Assembly: GCA_949316235.1 (NCBI GenBank)
Contig: OX438757.1
Coordinates: forward strand, 20,170,005 to 20,234,004
From: Oegoconia quadripuncta
Lineage: Eukaryota; Arthropoda; Insecta; Lepidoptera; Autostichidae
DNA length: 64,000 bases
Direction of reading: 5' to 3'
Shown: piece after piece, positions 39,666 to 50,515 of the stretch
Layout of the letters: every line of letters begins with the position of its first letter
How positions within the stretch are numbered: position 1 is the first letter of the stretch
Translations under genes and position numbers: made by a program
The notes under the pieces: generated by a model
Databases searched by the model: none
The model's input: the letters and a program-made list of their open reading frames with translations, nothing else
Told to the model about the DNA's origin: nothing

Positions 39666-39958
39666 AAACAACAAACTGATTCTATAAGGGTGCCGTTTTC
39701 TTTTTGTGATCCGGAACCCTAAGATATAATTGAAGAGGCCGCCTCCCCCCGCACCCCCCCTGCGCTAATTGCAACGGAGGACTATGGCGTAGTCGGCAAC
39801 ACAATCAAACATCAAGTATTCCAAGATACAAATCATTGGTTGAATGTTAATTTACATCCATTGGAAAAATAATAGGGCTTAATCATCTGTCTGTTGCTGC
39901 AATGGCGAGTCTTTCAAAACTTTGAGCTCGTAACATTGACGAATATTTTTCTCTGTTC
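39666..39958. other. Spacer, nothing recognised
   Basis: Contains a C-rich patch (39,740-39,770). No gene. Confidence 0.35.
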
Positions 39959-40122
39959 GTTTTAATGCATAACGGGTTAGTACTTGACCTCAATCACATC
40001 TGATGTTAAGTGAAGATAAGTTCGAAGGTGGAAGCGTACTGACCCGGAAACCCCAATACATTTGGGGGACTGGCTATCTTATCTCAACAATGCTATTAGC
40101 ATTGCTGCTTAGCGGCAGTTTT
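39959..40122 (-). repeat. SINE-1 fragment
   Basis: TTTTAATGCATAACGGGTTA to CATTGCTGCTTAGCGGCAGT. Part of the GACAACCGGAACACA block is deleted. Confidence 0.8.
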
Positions 40123-41120
40123 ACGAAGAAGCGATCCGAACCATTTTTCATAATTTAATGTCTTTATAGGCATGTTATTTAATGAATGAATGTCGGGTTG
40201 TCCCTTAAACCCAGTATGATCGTAGCGTCGACAGTGACGCGTTATCAGTGAGCACTCGCAAACAAAACTTGGTCGTATTTCTTAATTACACCTAACTTTT
40301 AAACTTCTCTGCGAATCTTGGAGAGAACTCGGTGAACTCGGCAGGTATCACCGCCCAACTTTATCGCCAGGCACGAAGGCAGCAGTAGTGATGCAAAATC
40401 ATATATCAGAGACATATTACTGCCTAAATTAACATTCTATGGAACTAGCTGCGTAAACAAATTGTCTCTAATCTTATGCAACCATTTTTTAAACTTTTAA
40501 TTAAATATCTAAGATACATATAATAACACAAAATCGCTGATTATATCGAACAAGATCCTTTATTTTTATTACTACCAAAACAAAGAGTAAAACCATAGAC
40601 TATAATTACTTTATTTTTAAAGGCTCTGACTACCTGTCACACTTCTAGTTTTCTAACAAGAACATTACTTTACTTTTATATTTGATCGTAAGTGATATGA
40701 AGTAGCAACAGATGATTCCTGCTTATTGAGAGTGTAGCTTTTTAGCTCAAACTGATATGACGAAGGAAGCCTAGTAATGCTCTCTATAAGTCTGGTTCAG
40801 ACGAATCGCTAACATATCACACGTCTCCTCTCGAAAGAAACGCATTTCCCAAAGAGATTTCCCTGGAGCCCGCCCGCTGGCACGTATATACTTGTTGTAA
40901 TCTAAAAATAGACTGGTAAGATGAAGTCCGTCCACGTTAGGGTTACCAGATGTCAGGACTTTGAACATTTCAAGATTTTGGGTATTACTAAGGTGCTAGC
41001 AAAACAAGTCATATGTGTTGTCGCAAGCGATGAATTAGAGACATACCCGATTTGGACATATTTATTTTGAAAATAGGTAAACGCCGGACGGTCCTATATC
41101 GTTGGAAGTACGTGGGCACA
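40123..41120. other. Spacer, nothing recognised
   Basis: About 1 kb without match to any repeat here and without a credible open frame (the 65-codon minus frame at 40,771-40,968 has no known motif). A candidate for single-copy host non-coding DNA. Confidence 0.4.
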
Positions 41121-41330
41121 TTTTTTTTTATGATCAACGGGTTGGTACTTGACCTCAATCACATCTGATGTTAAGTGAAGATGAGGTCGAAGGTGGAAGC
41201 GTACTGACCCGGAAACCCCAACACATTTGGGGACTGGCTATCTTCTCTGACAACCGGAACACAACAATGCTATTAACATTGTTGTTTGGCGGCAGATTTA
41301 GATAGCCAGGCGGACATTTAAATGACCTAC
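41121..41330 (-). mobile_element. SINE-1, 5'-truncated
   Basis: TTTATGATCAACGGGTTGGT to AGATAGCCAGGCGGACATTT, with a small deletion of the ATGGTGGTAGCT block. Confidence 0.85.
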
Positions 41331-41639
41331 CCAGCTTAATAGAGTAGCTATAAGGTGTGTATGTTTTAAAAAGAGGTTCTGATTGCTGCCGACCTTCAAA
41401 CAAGGCGCACCGAAGTACGCACGTAGTACAGTGACAATAAGGTCTTCTGACACAGGTATTGCTATCGTTACAAGGAGACCTCAACAACTCATTTGTCAAA
41501 ACTGATATTTTATCGAAAATAAATAATTTTGACCTTTTCGAGTGGTTTGGCTTGTGTAATCTATTTTCACCGACACTTGGAAGGGTCCTGTAAGTAGTTA
41601 CTTACTAAGGGGTTCATTATTGGAATTTGAGTAGAAGGG
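41331..41639. other. Spacer, nothing recognised
   Basis: No gene or repeat match. Confidence 0.35.
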
Positions 41640-41900
41640 ATTACAGACTAGTCTGGATGAATCTGCCGTTTGCATTTCATTGGTTACACTCCCATTTGCC
41701 GAGGGGGGAAGCGGGAAGCTTCTTTTCCGACTTACACACCCTAATCCTTTCTTTAATTAGTCTGGGGTCCAAGGTAGCAATAGAATCACGTAGAGCACCG
41801 TCTACCTTCAGACCACGGTTGATCCTGGCTTACAGGAGCTACAGTGGTAGGAGTGTGGCGGCGGGATCTGATTGTATGAGAGGGCCAAGTTGGATTGCGT
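41640..41900 (+). mobile_element. LINE-F 3' UTR fragment
   Basis: CATTTCATTGGTTACACTCC, CATTTGCCGAGGGGGGAAG, GGGGTCCAAGGTAGCAATAG and GATCCTGGCTTACAGGAGCT in the same order as the 58.4 and 59.4 kb copies. Non-coding. Confidence 0.75.
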
Positions 41901-42253
41901 GAGGGGAATGTAATATTTTATTTTAATCGCTTGTTTTATCGAGGGTTTTCAAAACTTTTAATTTATTGTTACTTAAATTACTCGCATTGATTGTGTAAGG
42001 CAGTGTTAGGCTACAGGCCGTGGTCCGCTATGATGGCTTACGCTCTCGGCCTTGAAGATTGGTCATCATAGCAGTCCTTGCGGTCCGCGCTATATATAAA
42101 CTCCAGCTTGTCCATCAGTGCTGACCGCGCTGTTAAGTTGGAACTGCTACACTGCCCTTTCGGCCATCATCAGCGCTGCCAACAACGCAGTCATTAGTGC
42201 GACAGTAACGTTCTATTATTTATCTGTACCAGACTGTACTACGATACCTTGGC
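41901..42253. other. Spacer with a weak hairpin
   Basis: GGTCCGCTATGATGG (about 42,020) faces TCATCATAGCAGTCC (about 42,063), imperfect 15-bp arms. Last 8 bp (42,246-42,253, ACCTTGGC) are the hAT target duplication. Confidence 0.4.
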
Positions 42254-42725
42254 TAGTGATGCAAAGTTACGTAATTTTACGGAAAACGTTGGTAAATGGT
42301 CATTCATATAAATTGCGGTAAAATGATGTCTTAAATTTTAATTTGTTTTAAATCCCGTGCGCATATAGTTGCAAAGTTGACGTTGCCGATTAGTGCAGTC
42401 CGTCATATTATGCGGCATATGCGCTCTTGCCGTTCCGCTGTTGGTGGGCGACGGAGCAACCGGCGATTACATGACTTGGTTTAGTCCGGCAGACTGCACG
42501 TGCATGAGTAATGATAATGTTTATTCGAAAACTACCTTGTTTGAGAAAATTATCGCACGAAATTTTAGCGCCATCTGTTGCATGAACCCGCAACTTTTAT
42601 GAAGTGAAAACACAATGCTGCCGCTGCATTTTCCTGCGGGAACGCGATATTTTTTTTAGTTTTTACCATATTTTACCGTAAAATACCATATTTTACCGGG
42701 GCAATTTTACCGCTTTGCATCCCTA
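42254..42725. mobile_element. hAT-like non-autonomous element
   Basis: 472 bp, TIRs TAGTGATGCAAAG (left) and the complement of TAGGGATGCAAAG (right), 12 of 13 matching. The flanks ACCTTGGC (42,246-42,253) and ACCTCGGC (42,726-42,733) form an 8-bp duplication with one change, as expected for hAT. Subterminal GGTAAAAT/ATTTTACC motifs are repeated near both ends (right: ACCATATTTTACCG twice). No transposase frame. Confidence 0.8.
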
Positions 42726-42733
42726 ACCTCGGC

Positions 42734-43082
42734 CTTCACAATACGACGCGTTCCCTCATATGTAATGGAGCTTCATGTCTTTTTTACGTCCTCACGCCAT
42801 CGCGTTAGTGGCATAACGTCATTATCGATGTTTGCGCTGTAACTCGATATCTATAAAGCGTAGGGGTGTACCCGCATTGTGCACACACGATACCATTTCC
42901 ATACTTCACCTCGACGTGAGTGCGGGGAAATTGATGGCAGAAGTATCATAAAAAGGGCCGCGATGGAATATTTATTAGGATGTATTTTATTTTTATGATC
43001 ACCTAAGGTGGAATTGCGTGCTGATGCACAGATGGGCCCGTGTGTGGAGCCTGGAGAGGTAATATGTTATTTAAAAATGTTA
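42734..43082. other. Spacer, nothing recognised
   Basis: No gene or repeat match. Confidence 0.35.
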
Positions 43083-43084
43083 TA

Positions 43085-43488
43085 TTAGGTCCTTACCTAT
43101 GAAATTGGCGTTTTGTATGAAGAATTTTATTAAGACTGTTTTCTCCATACAAACATTTTTGATTTTTTTTTTTTGGGAAAGGCAAATCCAAATTTCGCTA
43201 AACTTTGTGTGTATTATCGGATAACATTAAGTTAAGTATAGGCAGCGTTAATTTTTTAAAGTAACCGCTTTATAAAGTTTCAGCGAATCTAAGAAATGAT
43301 TATGGCAAGCACATGAAAGGAGCTCTGTTCAAAAGCCCAGAAATTAAAAAATATTTCATGTGAAACCTTGAAATAATATTCCATTTCCCAAATAAATAAC
43401 AAATTTGCATATGGCTTTGAAAATCGCAGGAATTGGTACATATGATTAACGAAGAAAATGAACTCCAATTTCATAGGTAAAGACCCAA
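43085..43488. mobile_element. MITE-1 copy 2
   Basis: 404 bp, same TIRs and interior as 11,261-11,658 (AAGTTAAGTATAGGCAGCGT; TTTCAGCGAATCTAAGAAA). TA at 43,083-43,084 and 43,489-43,490. It has an extra TTTTTTAAAGTAACCGCTTT segment missing from copy 1. No frame for a transposase. Confidence 0.88.
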
Positions 43489-43617
43489 TATAAAGTTAGT
43501 GAGTATTGAATAGAATAGAATTCATTTATTTGCAGTAAAACATTAACAATAAAAGCAGGTATGGCAATCAGTTTAAAATTCATAAGATTCATTTCATTGG
43601 CCAATATTCAAATATTA

Positions 43618-43676
43618 TACCGGATGAGAATTGTTACCGTAATATTAGGGAAATGAAATAGAAGTTAATTGGCATG
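43618..43676 (+). repeat. MITE-2 left-end fragment
   Basis: TACCGGATGAGAATTGTTAC, then AATGAAATAGAAGTTAATTGG, after TA at 43,616-43,617. Breaks off at GGCATG. Confidence 0.75.
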
Positions 43677-44148
43677 TTTTTTTCTTTTTAAAAAGCGTTC
43701 GCGCCGGCCGGTCTCCGGACGTCCCCCCATCGCATTTAACGTGCATATCTATAGATGTTTTTTGGTGGAAAGTCCCTTAGTCGTCTTACGACTCCCACGG
43801 GAAGAGATTTCTTTTTACGTGCCGAAACCACATAGCACAAGCCAGCTTTCGATCGATCACAAAAAAGCGCTTTCAATTCGGTTCCTCGGTCTTGGCGCTA
43901 CGGCTGTTTTCAAACTTAGAACTAAAACCAAAGTAAACTCACACTTGGCCACGAAATGTAGCCGGAAGCGGCGATGCTGTAACATGATTACAGGTATACA
44001 GGTGTATCATATTAGCTGATATTTTAACCACGTTAAGAGCGAGACGCGCCTCGGGCTCTCAGCGGACGGCGCTCGTCTTGTCATACAAGTACAATCGGCA
44101 GCATTATGAGCAAGGTTCTTGATTCAAAGTCAAATTTAAAAATGTTAT
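43677..44148. other. Spacer with a short dispersed repeat
   Basis: 43,775-43,850 (CGTCTTACGACTCCCACGGG; CCGAAACCACATAGCAC) resembles 25,850-25,905. No gene. Confidence 0.4.
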
Positions 44149-44402
44149 GACGACTTGTTTGGTGTAGTGGTTAAAAAGTGATCGCGGGTTCGAATCCCGC
44201 TAGGGGCATATATTTGTATGATGAATACAGACATGTGTTCCCGGATTATGGATGTTTTTCATTTATATAAGTATTTATTTATAAAAAAATGTATTTGTGT
44301 AGTTTATCAACCATCTAGAATCCATAACACAAGCCTAGATGCTTACTGTGGACCTAGATGGCGCTGTGTGTATGTGCAAAGTTATTTATTTATTTATTAC
44401 AG
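44149..44402 (+). mobile_element. SINE-2, full length
   Basis: Head ACGACTTGTTTGGTGTAGTG, B box GGGTTCGAATCCC, body ATGAATACAGACATGTGTTC and GTGGACCTAGATGGCGCTGT, tail of TTTA units. Confidence 0.92.
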
Positions 44403-44425
44403 ACAAATAACTATATAAGTTGGCG

Positions 44426-44800
44426 TCGCAATATATTTATGAAAATTTAATGAACGTAAGAAAGAATTTGCAATTGTTTAGGAATAAATTCGAACGCCTG
44501 TTTTAAAGTTAAAGAAATTTTGTTAAACACAGCAAATGCTCATTATGTCATCCAAGTAAATGAAACAATAGATTTTCATATTTTTTTACGTGTTCAAAAA
44601 GTGCTCATCCAAAGTTAATGAAATTTTTTGAGACCAATTCGAGAGGTTCCCCTTTCCAACAGAAATATAATCATGTAAATCGGCCTAAAAATGTCGGGTG
44701 TAATCGATGTAGATATAATAAAAAAATACGCCCGGAATACAGAACCTCCTTCTTTATTTTGAAGTCGGTTAAAAATAGCGAAATACGCAATGTAAATGCA
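44426..44800 (+). pseudogene. LINE-A fragment interrupted by unknown DNA
   Basis: 44,426-44,490 encodes SQYIYENLMNVRKNLQLFRN. 44,772-44,800 encodes NSEIRNVNA. The two are adjacent in the family, so about 280 bp (44,490-44,770) was inserted. The insert ends in TTATTTTGAAGTCGGTTAAA and matches nothing else here. Confidence 0.7.
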
Positions 44801-45971
44801 AGTTAGAAGAAGTAAGTTTGGAGGTTTCAGGTGAGGTCAGACCGCTTAACGCAATTGCTTTGGGAATTGTATTCGTTTATGACACAAATGCTCTATCCGA
44901 TCTTGTCACATCGTAACACAACGACAAGGATAGACAGTGCTTTGGTATAGCTTTGAGTTAGGCGACGGTAAATCCCCTGGTGTAATTGAGGTCAAGCGTT
45001 AACCGGCGCTCATAAATTTCGGCTGCAGACTGTACTTACATAATGTAGTTGGAGAGCGTCTGAGAACCCTCTCGTATGTACACTTGTTTTTACTTTAAAC
45101 ACCAACAGCTGAAACAAACACCAGAAGAGCTGCCAATGTTTACCCACTTCAGAACACAGTATTCTATTACTTTTACAATAGCTAAGAAACGGAAATCACA
45201 CTGAAATAAAGTTTTAAGGTTCCGTAGTGAAGTCAGGATACTTATAGTGACTCAATTTTTATTTATTTATTTTCCATCTTACTTCTATCATTACAGGTTT
45301 GGTACCTAATTCGATAGTGCGTGCATCTATTAAAAATATATACAATTTATATCCCTTCCCTATAACATATGACTTGTAAGGCTATCCTTGTGAATTCACT
45401 CAAGGCGCAACAGAATATGTCTACCTTTGTCGGCCATGAGGTTGAGAGTGCGAAGCGCACGCGTCAACGGAGCCTCCTTCAGCAGGTTGGTGCGCGCGCG
45501 CAGCACCGCCAGCAGGGCGGCCGCCTGCGCCGCCGCACCATCTCATTCGGAACGCAGAATGATATTTGTCGCAATATATCCCTTATCTATCTTAGTACTT
45601 TAAGGACATATGAGGCGAGTGTGAGCTCCCTTCTAACTCTCAGCTGATTATATCCTACCATGCCCAGTATAAAGAGATAAAAGTTTCTTTCGACATAAAA
45701 GGAAAGTCAATAGTAAATTATAGTTATAATAGTACAGCAACAGGAAAACACATACACACAAGCACACACACAAACACACTAATAATTAAAACTTCTTGTA
45801 TACTCCCCCTCCCCTCAGGTTCCTATCCCTACCCTTATACCCCATTATCTCAGCTTGTATAAACATCATGTGGAACTCGTTAGCACTTGTGATCCTAATT
45901 TTCATTGATGACGGTATAGTTGTCTGGTTTTATCCTCATTGATTTGTTTCAGTAATAGTGTATTAGTCTTA
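44801..45971. other. Spacer, nothing recognised
   Basis: A frame of 92 codons (45,369-45,647) has no known motif. Its GC-rich segment CAGCACCGCCAGCAGGGCGG near 45,500 may be single-copy. CA-rich at 45,745-45,790. Confidence 0.35.
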
Positions 45972-46317
45972 GATTAATGATTGGTCTCCGCGCCGCTACG
46001 ACTAGACACCGCACTATGAAGAAAAAACAGGTTCCTGAATGCGGCAACTCAATATTGTAGTGTGTAGATTTATACAGTACTTACTGATGGTATGTGATGC
46101 CAGTATCTTTCTTGTTTTTTGTAGTATTGTTATTAGATAGTTTGACAACGCAAACCGGCATTTTGCTTCAGTCTTAAACCAAAATTTGAAAATTTGAAAT
46201 TTGAACTTGTGGCGTGACTGGCGCGGGTACGCCGAATACGGCGTAGTATTTGTTGCCGCATTTTTCGAGTACGCCGACGGTATCTAGTCGTAGCGGCGCG
46301 GAGACCAATCATTAATC
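45972..46317. mobile_element. MITE-3, 40-bp TIRs
   Basis: 346 bp. GATTAATGATTGGTCTCCGC continues through GCCGCTACGACTAGACACCG, and the right end is its complement with one mismatch in 40. TA lies outside each end (45,970-45,971 and 46,318-46,319). The palindromic ATTAAT within the end leaves the true target site open. There is no open frame. An inner hairpin ACGCCGAATACGGCGT lies at about 46,229-46,244. Confidence 0.85.
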
Positions 46318-46970
46318 TATGGTTTTAGTATTGGAATCAGTTTGCTACCGGATCACACATACAGACAGACAGTATTGAAATCTTATTATCTGGCATGGTG
46401 ATGGTATACAATTGAAGGTATGTGGAAATTAAGTGCGTAACGAAGCTTTCGGGTTCCCACAAGAAGCCGCCAAAATCTTTCGTAAAGTATTCTGCCACTT
46501 TACTGAAGAATGACTTGACCGTGACTAGACTCTATATACGCGAAGTATACGACGAATTACTTGTTTTGACTGCGACTGACTTATAAACTGAAGAAATAAG
46601 AGAAATAAGACATGGCTGCATGGGCTTGATCCCTTTGCCTTCTCCGAGAGGAGAGAATAAACAAAAAAAAAGAGTAAACTCTCTTGATAAAATTACTAAA
46701 TTGACTCGAATTAGTTTCTGAAGATCGGTATGTTTTGATTAATTCACCAATTTTCTATATCGAAGCCCGTTTGGAGCCGAACTGCGTGTTTATGTGACAA
46801 GGAGTAATGTTCGCCGTGAAACCGTTCACAAGGAAAAAATACCCGTTAAATATATATTGCACTATTTGCGCCGATTGCGATGTGAGCACATAAATCTGCG
46901 GCTCTCTCGACTTCGAAAACAAATACGGGTATTCGCTGAAGGAATCTGCGGAGAAACAAATATACTGTTA
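46318..46970. other. Spacer, nothing recognised
   Basis: No gene. A 79-codon frame (46,794-47,033) runs into the SINE and is not credible. Confidence 0.4.
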
Positions 46971-47309
46971 TTTTTTTTATATATACCTACAACGGTTTGG
47001 TCTTCGACCTCAATCACACCTGATGTTACATGAAAAAGAGGTCGAAGGTGGAAGCGTACTGACCCGGAAACCCCAACACATTTGGGGGACTGGCTATCTT
47101 ATCTCTGACAACTGGAATACAACAATGCTATTAACATTGCTGCTTGGCGGCAGATTTAGATAAGATGGTGGTAGCTAGCCAGGCGGACATTTAAAATGCG
47201 CAACCACCAACCAAACCGAGTACTTTAACATGTACCCCTCTGGGGATCGAACCCGCGACCTCCGAATCGTAAACGCAATGTTGTTTACATTGAGCCACGG
47301 AGGCGGTTA
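46971..47309 (-). mobile_element. SINE-1, full length
   Basis: T run, the body complement and the head complement ending GAGCCACGGAGGCGGTT. B-box complement GGGGATCGAACCC intact. One of the complete copies. Confidence 0.92.
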
Positions 47310-47359
47310 ACTGTCACATTATAGTCGTCAAATATTTAATGAGGTTCCAATTAATTTCT

Positions 47360-47760
47360 AACTAATATTATAAATGCGAAAGTTTGCGAACGAAGAACGT
47401 ACCCTGGATTCAAACATAGGATATTTTTTTTACCGAAAAAGTATGTATGTGTATGTAAATATATGAAATTTATTCACGTAGTTTGTATCTGCATCCCTAT
47501 TTAATACCGCACAACCTACCTATTTCAAATGTACTGTCCTTATACCCAAAGATTGCCTGGAAGAGATCGCTTTTAGCGATAAGGTCGCCAAATTGTACAT
47601 TCTATTCTTACCACTTTTCTGAAACTGTATTTTCTTGTCTGTTGTGCAATAAAGTGTATTTGTATTGTATTGTATTGTAGTTCCCGCTGGATAAACAAAA
47701 TAAACATACGCGATAAAGTAATTCTACACAGACTAAGCCGCGGGCCGAAAGCTAGTAAAA
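47360..47760 (-). repeat. Rep-X copy split by a LINE 3' end
   Basis: AATATTATAAATGCGAAAGT and ACCCTGGATTCAAACATAGG (to about 47,430) are resumed at 47,690 by CCGCTGGATAAACAAAATAA and GCGGGCCGAAAGCTAGT. The insert is described separately. Confidence 0.78.
47440..47689 (+). mobile_element. LINE 3' end with TATTGT tail
   Basis: GATTGCCTGGAAGAGATCGC and TTTTAGCGATAAGGTCGCC, then GTGCAATAAAGTGTATTTGT and a tail of TATTGT units to 47,680. AATAAA near the end. Non-coding. Confidence 0.72.
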
Positions 47761-47874
47761 TATAAATGGGCGAATGAAGCAAAAGAGGTGTTTCAGTATC
47801 GTAGCAAGTGGAAGTCTGTGGTCTATGCCTACCGCTACGGGAAACAGGCGCGACTTTATGTATGTATAAATCTA

Positions 47875-48042
47875 ACTAATAATATAAATGCAAAAGCTTG
47901 GATGTTTGTTTGAAGCTCAATGAAGGTGAAACGGATGAACGGATTTGGATGAAAGTTGGTGTATAGATAGAATATAACCTGGATTAAAATAAAGTAATTC
48001 TATGCAGGCGAAGCCGCGTGCGGAAAGCTAATGAGATAATAA
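47875..48042 (-). repeat. Rep-X copy
   Basis: AACTAATAATATAAATGCAA, ACGGATTTGGATGAAAGTTG and GCCGCGTGCGGAAAGCTAAT. Confidence 0.82.
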
Positions 48043-48077
48043 AAACTTTAAATAAGAATAAGAATAGTTTATTATTA

Positions 48078-48412
48078 TTTTTTTTTTTATGCATAACGGG
48101 TTGGTACTTGACCTCAATCACACCTGATGTTAAGTGAAGATGAGGTCGAAGATGGAAGCGTACTGACCCGGAAACCCCAACACATTTGGGGGACTGGCTA
48201 TCTTATCTCTGACAACCGGAACACGACAATGCTATTAACATTGCAGCTTGGCGGCAGATTTAGATAAGATGGTGGTAGCTAGCCAGGCGGACATTTAAAA
48301 TGCCCTACCACCAACCAAACCGAGTACTTAAACATGTACCCCGCTGGGGATCGAACCCGCGACCTCCGAATCGTAAACCCAATGTTGTTTACATTGAGCC
48401 ACGGAGGCGGTT
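48078..48412 (-). mobile_element. SINE-1, full length (reference copy)
   Basis: T run, TATGCATAACGGGTTGGTAC, body, B-box complement GGATCGAACCC (48,348-48,358) and A-box region complement ending GAGCCACGGAGGCGGTT. Closest to a consensus of the copies here. Confidence 0.93.
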
Positions 48413-48467
48413 ATGAACGCCACAACATGATACAAAAACAAATAAGTAAATTGTAGCTAAAATAGAA

Positions 48468-48620
48468 ATACAATTATGAAGAAGATCCCGACAATGCTGT
48501 CACGTGTTGCGGCGTGCACAAATGGGCTAGCACTCAGCTCATGCTGCGACATATCACAGCGCTGGTTTTCAGTGCCCCCAAATGGCCAGTGACGCACGGA
48601 CTCCACGTGAGGTACAATAA
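48468..48620 (+). repeat. Rep-Y copy 1
   Basis: ATGCTGTCACGTGTTGCGGC, CTCATGCTGCGACATATCAC, CGCTGGTTTTCAGTG and CAGTGACGCACGGACT are shared in order with 61,936-62,085. Confidence 0.75.
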
Positions 48621-49732
48621 TGAGCAGAATAATAATAAATAATTATAGTCGGGTTAGTGTATGTATAGTGTAGTGTAAATATACAAAATAATAATTACGT
48701 AATAGTATTGTAAATAAATACGTCAGAATATTGATATAGTGAGACTATATAATATAATTAGGCTACTGCTTCAAGCCAGCCTAAAGGGAGTCATAAAAGC
48801 GACTATACAATAAAAATGTCATAAAGAAATCAACAACAATTAATATCTCAATTAATTCAGGCTAGAGTCGGAGGCCTCTATGCTATAATCGTGCACAATA
48901 TTTTTTTTGGGTTTTGTGACCACCCCGTTACAGCTAAAGGTCGTGACGTAAAAAGAGATTTTATTACAATTTTTTACGTAGAAAATGCGAGTTTTTTTCC
49001 CCTAGCTATATTATCGAAGCATCCCAAAGTACTGACCTTACTTTGGGATGCTTTGTAAGTAAGGTTAGCTGTCTCTCCAACCCAATATAAATCAGCGAGG
49101 ATATTATAGATTTGTTTGTGACGAAGGAAGGCTAGGCGGTTAAAACTTTTGTAATAAAGTTGTCTCAAAATCCTCGGAAGTTTTTTCTATCGGTGGCTTT
49201 GTATATAATGTCTCATGTCCCGGTTCGAAATTGTTTTCTATGCAGGATGTTAGGACAGCTGATGCGAAGCTCTTTGGCCATATTGGGCAAAAAGTTGGGA
49301 GAGTTGTTTTTAACCTTTGGAGCAAAACGACGGGCGTTTGTTTTTGACGGCATTATGTGTGTCTGTGTGTGTATCCTGCATACATTTCATATAGGTACTT
49401 ACATCGATCGAAGGATAAACATAACAAGAAAAAAAATAAAAAGAAATATAAAAGAACAAAAGACAACGTTAAATCTATAGGTGTACCCTAGATGTACACC
49501 TGTCAAATATTTACATAGATAATGCTAACTAATATCTCAACTAAATCGCAATATTATACATACGAAAGTTGTGTGTCTGTATGTAAGCTGTAACAGTTGC
49601 ACTTAATTTTTGTTTTTTTTTTATTACTGTGAAATAAGGCTACATTTCGTAAGAATAACTCCAAGCAGAATGATTGTTGCGTCGAATATTTTTGTATGTA
49701 TTTATGTAATATGAAAATAAACGCTTTATCTA
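48621..49732. other. Spacer, nothing recognised
   Basis: About 1.1 kb. A 106-codon frame at 49,160-49,480 and minus frames at 48,974-49,325 show no known motif. CATCCCAAAGTA and TACTTTGGGATG at about 49,020-49,052 are inverted copies forming a hairpin. Confidence 0.4.
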
Positions 49733-50270
49733 TCGCAATATATTTACGAAAATTTAATGTACGTAAGAAAGAATCTGTGTTTGTTTAGGAAAAATTGTGA
49801 AATACACAATGTTAATACAAGATATAAAAATAAACTTGCTGTCCATAGCAGTCGCTTACACAAAGTCACTAAGTCATTCAAGGGACAATGTATACGCTTT
49901 TACAATAAGGTGCCGGTAGACATTCAAAATTTGCCTTTAAATAAATTTAAAACAACCATTAAACGGAAACTATGTGCCAAAGGCTATTATAAAATTTCCG
50001 ACTATCTGGATGATAAGAATGCGTGGACATGAACCGCTCGCCATTATCCAGTATATTTTATTCTTATTTTTTCTTGTCGAATCATAAATTTTACAATTAG
50101 GTATCTCAAATTGTATTTGTATTGACTTATTTAAAAAGAGCAACCCTGGAGTTTCTTGCTCGTTCTTCTCTGCGGAGACTGCCTAGTGAATGAGCGATAA
50201 CTGTATGTCATGACGATTTCAAATGTTATTCTTATAACTTACGAAATAAAAACATTTTTGATTTTGATTT
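49733..50270 (+). pseudogene. LINE-A carboxy-terminal fragment
   Basis: Encodes YIYENLMYVRKNLCLFRKNC, HNVNTRYKNKLAVHSSRLHK, FKGQCIRFYNKVPVDIQNLP and KGYYKISDYLDDKNAWT, stopping at 50,032. The 3' UTR holds GAGTTTCTTGCTCGTTCTTC and the tail TTTTTGATTTTGATTT. TTTATCT on both sides (49,725-49,731; 50,268-50,274) may be the target duplication. Confidence 0.87.
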
Positions 50271-50439
50271 ATCTCTATGTTTGTTACCTCTTCATGCCTA
50301 AATAACTTTACAGATTTGGTTGAAGTTTGGTTAGTAGACAGACTAGAACCTGGATTAACATATAGGCAACTTATTATCTCGGAAAAGTGACTGATTCCTG
50401 TAGAATTGGTATTATTAGTGGAAATGCTTTTGCGTCATT

Positions 50440-50515
50440 GACTTAAGCGTACTGACCTGACAACCCCATCTTATTCGGGGGACTGGCTATCGTATCTCCG
50501 ACAACCGGAACGGAC
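50440..50515 (-). repeat. SINE-1 fragment
   Basis: AAGCGTACTGACCTGACAAC, TTCGGGGGACTGGCTATCGT and CCGACAACCGGAACG. Confidence 0.75.

Noticed and set aside
42005..42095. Small MITE around 42.05 kb
   Set aside because: The arms are only about 15 bp with several mismatches and there is no target duplication; a chance hairpin cannot be excluded.
44149..44235. tRNA gene
   Set aside because: A and B boxes are present, but the sequence does not fold into a full cloverleaf and it is the head of a multi-copy SINE-2. The same applies to the SINE-1 heads.
45369..45647. Exon-like 92-codon frame
   Set aside because: Gln/Arg-rich GC stretch without a known domain or splice context I can support.
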